A stretch of DNA of 16,467 nucleotides from JBEGTT01 sp041179245 (lineage in GTDB: Bacteria > Pseudomonadota > Gammaproteobacteria > Burkholderiales > Rhodocyclaceae). Under the pieces are notes generated by a model. The model was not told where the DNA came from. It saw only the letters and a list, made by a program, of their open reading frames with translations, and ran no database searches. This document shows, piece by piece, positions 13,171 to 16,467 of this stretch; position 1 is the first letter of the stretch, and the number at the start of each line of letters is the position of its first letter. Where the stretch lies: contig JBEGTT010000124.1 in the NCBI GenBank assembly GCA_041179245.1, positions 1-16,467 of the forward strand, written 5' to 3'. Made by a program: the position numbers and the translations under genes.

Positions 13171-14820
13171 TTAGCTCAGTGCGATAACGCCCATCTTGGC
13201 CATCCAAGCGAGTGTCCTAAATACAAATGCTTGCCGGTCTTGAGGCAGACCTTGAATCAGCGCACCGGCTGGCAGTGGCCCATTAGCTAGCAATGTTAGG
13301 ACAGATGCGCATTCCACTTCTGTGGGCAGGATCACTTTTGCGAAGTCCACCATCGCCAGTTGTCGGTATTGGCTCAATCGTTGCTGTGCCGTGTTCAGGT
13401 TGGCATCCACCAGCTTTAATACCGTATCCGGTGTCAGTAACTTGGTGGGATAACTGGCAAAGGCATGGAAGGGGTCCATCCGGGCAGGCCAAGGATGTGG
13501 CAGTGGTTTGATGTTTGGTGCTTGGGCCTTACGGATTTCATTTAGATTTGCCCACAAGTCTTCGTACTGGCCGATGATGGTTTTCCAGTCATAGACTTCT
13601 CTGGCTCGTTGCTGACCCGCTTCACCCATCTGCTTTCTGAGTTCTGGGGAATTAAACAGTTTGCTAAACGCTTGGACTGTGGCTTCCACATCCACAGCAA
13701 TCAAGGAACAGGTATGCCCACAGTACATATCGTAGGTATCAATCTCTAGGGCATGACGTAACGCCAGATCCGTTCCTAACCCTGCTTGTGGCATCAGGGT
13801 TGGAATGCGGAAACCATCCACACCATCTCGCACTGTGTCTTTGTAACCATCCCAATCAGCCACAACCACCGGAATCCCTGCAGCCATCGCTTCAATTGGC
13901 ACAATGCCAAAGGTTTCCTGAATGTTGTCAGAGAGAGAACAGAACACATCAGCAGAAGCCCATGCGGTTAAACGGTCTTCAGCTTTACGGCCATCAAGGG
14001 TAACTACTCGAACATTAGGGCAAGCGAGCTTTTGAGCATCAGCGTAGGCGTTTTGGATGTAGTCGTTGGCAAACCAGCCACATTCCACCAACACCACTTT
14101 CTTACCTGTGGCTTTAACTGCCGTTTCTAATGCCTGATACATCGCTAAAGGATGGGCTTTAGCATGAAACGACAAGCGGCCCATGAACAATACAACCAGT
14201 GTGTCTTTGTCTGCACCAATCGCTTTACGAGCTGCTGCCTTCTGATCCTCGCTATACACAAAATCCTGTGTATGAATCCCCAGCGGAATCACGGGCAATT
14301 GCGGCAGTGTGACCTTGGTAATTCCAAGCCGGTCTTTGAGGTAATCCACCTGTGCTTGCAGCAAGCGCACCACATTGTCTTTAACCGCTGTTGAGGTGCA
14401 AATCACAGCGTCCCACGGCTGAACGGGCGAAGTCACTAAATCAGCCAATGCATCCATAGCACCGGCTGATGAGGTGGTGTGCGTAATGCCGCAGAGACTC
14501 CAGCTTCCGTGTCCATAAAGTGATCGGTGGTTGGCGTATTCACCAATGCCGGGACCAGGGTAATACACCACACCGGCTTGAGCTAAAGCAGCAAGGCTAT
14601 TCTTATCAACGGCTTTAACCGGTTCTTTACGGCCAAATCCTGCAACGGTTTGCCCAAAGTGTTGGGCATGGGCTGGTTGCTGAACCTGCGCCCAGAATTC
14701 TGTAGCTTTGCTATGCGTCAGAAACCCGCGAAGGAAGGATTCTCCAGCGGCATTTCGGCCCATCAACTTAGGGCCAGAGGTTGTATAGGCTTCTGGGTGG
14801 TAATGGATACAGGCTTTCAC
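13171..14820 (-). CDS. Long GT4-type glycosyltransferase with C-terminal extension
   Basis: 549 residues from GTG 14820, which has GGAG five bases ahead. The frame is open back to 14931, but that longer start would overlap the DUF6447-like gene and adds unconserved sequence. The GT-B acceptor domain begins KACIHYHPEAY and has YYPGPGIGEYANHRS and GITHTTSS. The donor domain has IPLGIH, FMGRLSFHAKAHP (213-224) and the nucleotide-sugar motif with E302 and E310 spaced E-x7-E (QETFGIVPIEAMAAG). Residues beyond about 420 are not part of a standard GT4. The last 45 (VLTLLANGPLPAGALIQGLP followed by an RTLAWMAKMGVIAL end) look like a winged helix. No signal peptide or clear membrane segment, so cytoplasmic. 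Set between two DUF6447-like genes and downstream of an RTX surface protein; protein or surface-glycan glycosylation is the likely role. Confidence 0.82.
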   Translation of the reverse strand: MKACIHYHPEAYTTSGPKLMGRNAAGESFLRGFLTHSKATEFWAQVQQPAHAQHFGQTVAGFGRKEPVKAVDKNSLAALAQAGVVYYPGPGIGEYANHRSLYGHGSWSLCGITHTTSSAGAMDALADLVTSPVQPWDAVICTSTAVKDNVVRLLQAQVDYLKDRLGITKVTLPQLPVIPLGIHTQDFVYSEDQKAAARKAIGADKDTLVVLFMGRLSFHAKAHPLAMYQALETAVKATGKKVVLVECGWFANDYIQNAYADAQKLACPNVRVVTLDGRKAEDRLTAWASADVFCSLSDNIQETFGIVPIEAMAAGIPVVVADWDGYKDTVRDGVDGFRIPTLMPQAGLGTDLALRHALEIDTYDMYCGHTCSLIAVDVEATVQAFSKLFNSPELRKQMGEAGQQRAREVYDWKTIIGQYEDLWANLNEIRKAQAPNIKPLPHPWPARMDPFHAFASYPTKLLTPDTVLKLVDANLNTAQQRLSQYRQLAMVDFAKVILPTEVECASVLTLLANGPLPAGALIQGLPQDRQAFVFRTLAWMAKMGVIALS

Positions 14821-14893
14821 AATTGCTCCAACATATTTCGTAATGTAGTCACCAACGTTAGTTATCGATTCTCGAACAGCGAAACAGCTACCA

Positions 14894-15118
14894 TTAAAAC
14901 TGAATCGTGTCGTTAGCCTGAATTCGTTCAAGCGGAGTTGGTAGCAATTTTTTTAGCTCAACCGCGTAAGTATTGCGAGCGGTCTGCGTAATCAACACAT
15001 CCTGTTGCAACTGACGTAGTTTCCCTTCTGTTAGAAGCAGCATTTCCAAGTGTTCCTTCGCTTCTACTGTTAGTGCTTCGGTATCGTATTCAACGTTGTC
15101 TATCTTGATTAAAGACAT
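14894..15118 (-). CDS. DUF6447-like small protein
   Basis: 74 residues: a beta hairpin (IKIDNVEYDTEAL), then a long amphipathic helix (HLEMLLLTEGKLRQLQQDVL then ITQTARNTYAVELKKLL), and a short tail. It is the paralogue of the protein at 12828-13139 without the basic tail. AAGGA lies seven bases before the ATG at 15118, a good ribosome site. The gene begins only 21 bases after an intrinsic terminator on the same strand, so it is expressed by read-through or from a start site inside the terminator. Function unknown; the gene occurs directly beside an RTX surface protein and a glycosyltransferase. Confidence 0.75.
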   Translation of the reverse strand: MSLIKIDNVEYDTEALTVEAKEHLEMLLLTEGKLRQLQQDVLITQTARNTYAVELKKLLPTPLERIQANDTIQF

Positions 15119-15139
15119 TAGGTTCCTTTTTTACTTTGT

Positions 15140-15170
15140 AAAAAAACCCGCCCTTTTAGGGGCGGGTTTA
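15140..15170 (-). terminator. Intrinsic terminator of the RTX surface-protein gene
   Basis: On the minus strand a perfect 10-base stem AAACCCGCCC (15169-15160) and GGGCGGGTTT (15153-15144) with a six-base loop is followed by a T-run to 15140. It lies 44 bases after the RTX gene stop and is the strongest such structure in the window. Confidence 0.9.
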
Positions 15171-15195
15171 GATCTATTGCCAGTTTGTCCGGCAA
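15167..15195 (-). promoter_or_regulatory. Weak candidate promoter overlapping the terminator
   Basis: On the minus strand TTGCCG (15195-15190) and TCTAAA (15172-15167) lie 17 bases apart, each matching four of six sigma-70 consensus bases. A transcript from here would start inside the terminator hairpin, lose its first arm and so escape termination into the DUF6447-like gene. A 5-base inverted repeat (15177-15181/15191-15195) overlaps it. Weak evidence. Confidence 0.2.
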
Positions 15196-15213
15196 ATAAT
15201 CGCTACTACTTGA

Positions 15214-16467
15214 TTAAGCTGCTGACAACAGTGCGTCAATATTTGCAAGCGTGTAATCAGTGCTTGTCATACCAACACGAACAATTTCTACGAATGTGTC
15301 TGAAGTATTTAGCTTATTAGCTGTAACTGTCTGCTCATCGTCAACCCACATACCAATAACTGCCTGTGAATGAGAAGCGTCATACCATACAGTTAGTACA
15401 CCTTCATTAGTAAAGCCCACATCAGTTACAGCGTATGTACCTGTCCCTTCCCCATTTACAGCATTTGCAAAAGTTGAATATGCTGTTGATGACAAGAAGA
15501 TGGCATTTGTGGCTGCAGTATTAGCTGTTGCGACACCAGCTGCTACTGATTCAGTTGTGAACGCGCCTGCTGCTAGAGCTCCAACGTCCACACCGCCTGC
15601 TGTGGAAAGCGTTGCAGTAGAGGTACCAACAAAGGCTCCAATCGTAACCTCGATCACATCAGAACCAACAGTAAAGCCGGTCACTGTATCAACGTTAACA
15701 ACCCCATCCCCTGCAACTACCACTGTATCGACTGCACTTGTAGTTTCAGTCAAGTTAACAGTGTCAGTGCCACCACCGGTAATGATACGGTCAATACCCT
15801 CTCCACCAGTAATGGAGTCAGCACCAGAACCACCAGTAAGACTATCGGCACCATCGCCACCGTTGATTGTGTCGTTACCGGCACCGCCATCGATTGAATC
15901 GTTCAACGTACCACCAGTTGCAGAGTCATTACCTGTACCCAATGTTGCTGACAAAATGCCAGCGCCAGCAGTTACAACGTCATTGCCTGAACCTGTTGTC
16001 AGCGTTGTTGTACCTGTAGCAGCACCGCTAGTGAAGGTAATAGCTGTTGTTGAGTTCGATGCATCAACTGTCAATGTACCTGTACCAGTATGACTATCGG
16101 TAATAGTTGCAAGAGCTGTTGTTCCTGTCAGTGCATTAGTAACAGTCACGCCACCTGTACCTGTAATCAACAGAGTTGTCAGTGCAGCATCTGTGATATC
16201 AGTAATTACAGCTTGACCTGTTGAAGAAGATTTCAGTGTCAAAGTTTCTTCGCCTGCGGCTGTCAAAGCCGTAGTTGTCGCTGCTGTGAGACCGATGAAA
16301 GTCAGGCTATCAGACGAAGTATTAGTAGCGCGGCTGAACGTAAATGAATCAGCAGCAGTACCTGCAGCCAGTGTATTAAACGCGGCACTCGCACCTGTCA
16401 CAACATAAGCGCCAGCTGCGCCGACTTCGTAAGCCTGCGGTGAAGTCATCTGTTTTTCGGGGGCATG
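15214..16467 (-). CDS. C-terminal part of an RTX/S-layer-like surface protein (5' end beyond window)
   Basis: 417 codons are visible and the frame is open through the right edge. The ATG at 16449 is preceded in frame by HAPEKQ, so it is probably internal. The first 150 residues are Thr/Ala/Ser/Gly-rich beta-strand repeats with almost no charge, as in S-layer proteins and large adhesins. RTX-type calcium-binding nonapeptides (GGxGxDxux) follow at 15760-15996, for example GGAGNDTINGGDGADSLTGG. The last 170 residues are non-repetitive (VTGFTVGSDVIEV, FANAVNGEGTG, VLTVWYDAS, GMWVDDE) and resemble the C-terminal 'bluetail'-type module of betaproteobacterial surface proteins. It ends DALLSAA, a hydrophobic tail like type I secretion signals. 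No cysteine is visible. Probably exported by an ABC type I system encoded elsewhere; the terminator after it fits high expression. Confidence 0.8.
   Translation of the reverse strand, partial: HAPEKQMTSPQAYEVGAAGAYVVTGASAAFNTLAAGTAADSFTFSRATNTSSDSLTFIGLTAATTTALTAAGEETLTLKSSSTGQAVITDITDAALTTLLITGTGGVTVTNALTGTTALATITDSHTGTGTLTVDASNSTTAITFTSGAATGTTTLTTGSGNDVVTAGAGILSATLGTGNDSATGGTLNDSIDGGAGNDTINGGDGADSLTGGSGADSITGGEGIDRIITGGGTDTVNLTETTSAVDTVVVAGDGVVNVDTVTGFTVGSDVIEVTIGAFVGTSTATLSTAGGVDVGALAAGAFTTESVAAGVATANTAATNAIFLSSTAYSTFANAVNGEGTGTYAVTDVGFTNEGVLTVWYDASHSQAVIGMWVDDEQTVTANKLNTSDTFVEIVRVGMTSTDYTLANIDALLSAA
15760..15996 (-). repeat. RTX nonapeptide repeat block
   Basis: About six consecutive Gly/Asp nonapeptides of form GGxGxDxux, plus two degenerate ones upstream (GSGNDVVTA, GTGNDSATG). 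Units include GGAGNDTIN, GGDGADSLT, GGSGADSIT and GGEGIDRII. Such blocks form calcium-bound beta rolls that fold after secretion. Confidence 0.85.

Noticed and set aside
15760..15996. CRISPR-like array
   Set aside because: The periodic pattern is the RTX nonapeptide coding repeat within an open frame; there are no constant repeats with unique spacers.
15500..16093. Long plus-strand open frame of 197 residues, rich in Val, Pro and Ala
   Set aside because: It is the antisense of the Thr/Ala-rich RTX protein; the repeated composition of the real gene keeps the opposite frame open. No ribosome site or family resemblance.

Overview
The window looks like chromosomal DNA of a Gram-negative betaproteobacterium of moderate GC content. 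A Neisseriales-like genome is my guess, based on the MsbA, heptosyltransferase, cob and RTX surface-protein types; I could not test it. Genes are dense. Seven are joined by overlaps or gaps of 8 bases or less, which points to long polycistronic transcripts.

Region A (1-9239, all minus strand) is one unbroken run: cobT, cobS, cobC, a WaaQ/RfaQ-type heptosyltransferase, an acyltransferase-3/SGNH O-acyltransferase, a WaaG-like GT4 glycosyltransferase, a TviB/WbpO-type UDP-N-acetylhexosamine dehydrogenase, and an MsbA flippase cut by the left edge. The first three complete the cobamide nucleotide loop. The rest build, decorate and flip lipopolysaccharide. cobU (9338-9904, plus) diverges from cobT across about 98 bases and belongs to the same cobamide pathway. 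Between the heptosyltransferase and the acyltransferase lies the 5' stub of a second GT4 gene. It shares a 27-base imperfect repeat with the intact GT4 start, so the AT-rich acyltransferase gene appears to be a later insertion.

Region B (9916-12618) holds a two-pass membrane diguanylate cyclase (minus) with a periplasmic CxxCH haem-c-type motif and intact GGEEF and RxxD sites. A gene-poor stretch of about 400 bases follows, then a decayed toxin-antitoxin pair (plus). The ribbon-helix-helix antitoxin is frameshifted near its C-terminus. Its RelE/ParE-type toxin keeps both ends but has lost roughly half its length from the middle.

Region C (12619-16467, all minus) starts at the right edge with the C-terminal part of a Thr/Ala-rich RTX surface protein and a strong intrinsic terminator. 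Then come a small DUF6447-like protein, a long GT4 glycosyltransferase with a possible winged-helix tail, a second DUF6447-like protein with a Lys/Ala/Pro tail, and a 63-residue unknown. This layout suggests a dedicated export or glycosylation locus for an abundant S-layer-like or adhesin-like protein. It is the best candidate here for a little-described system.
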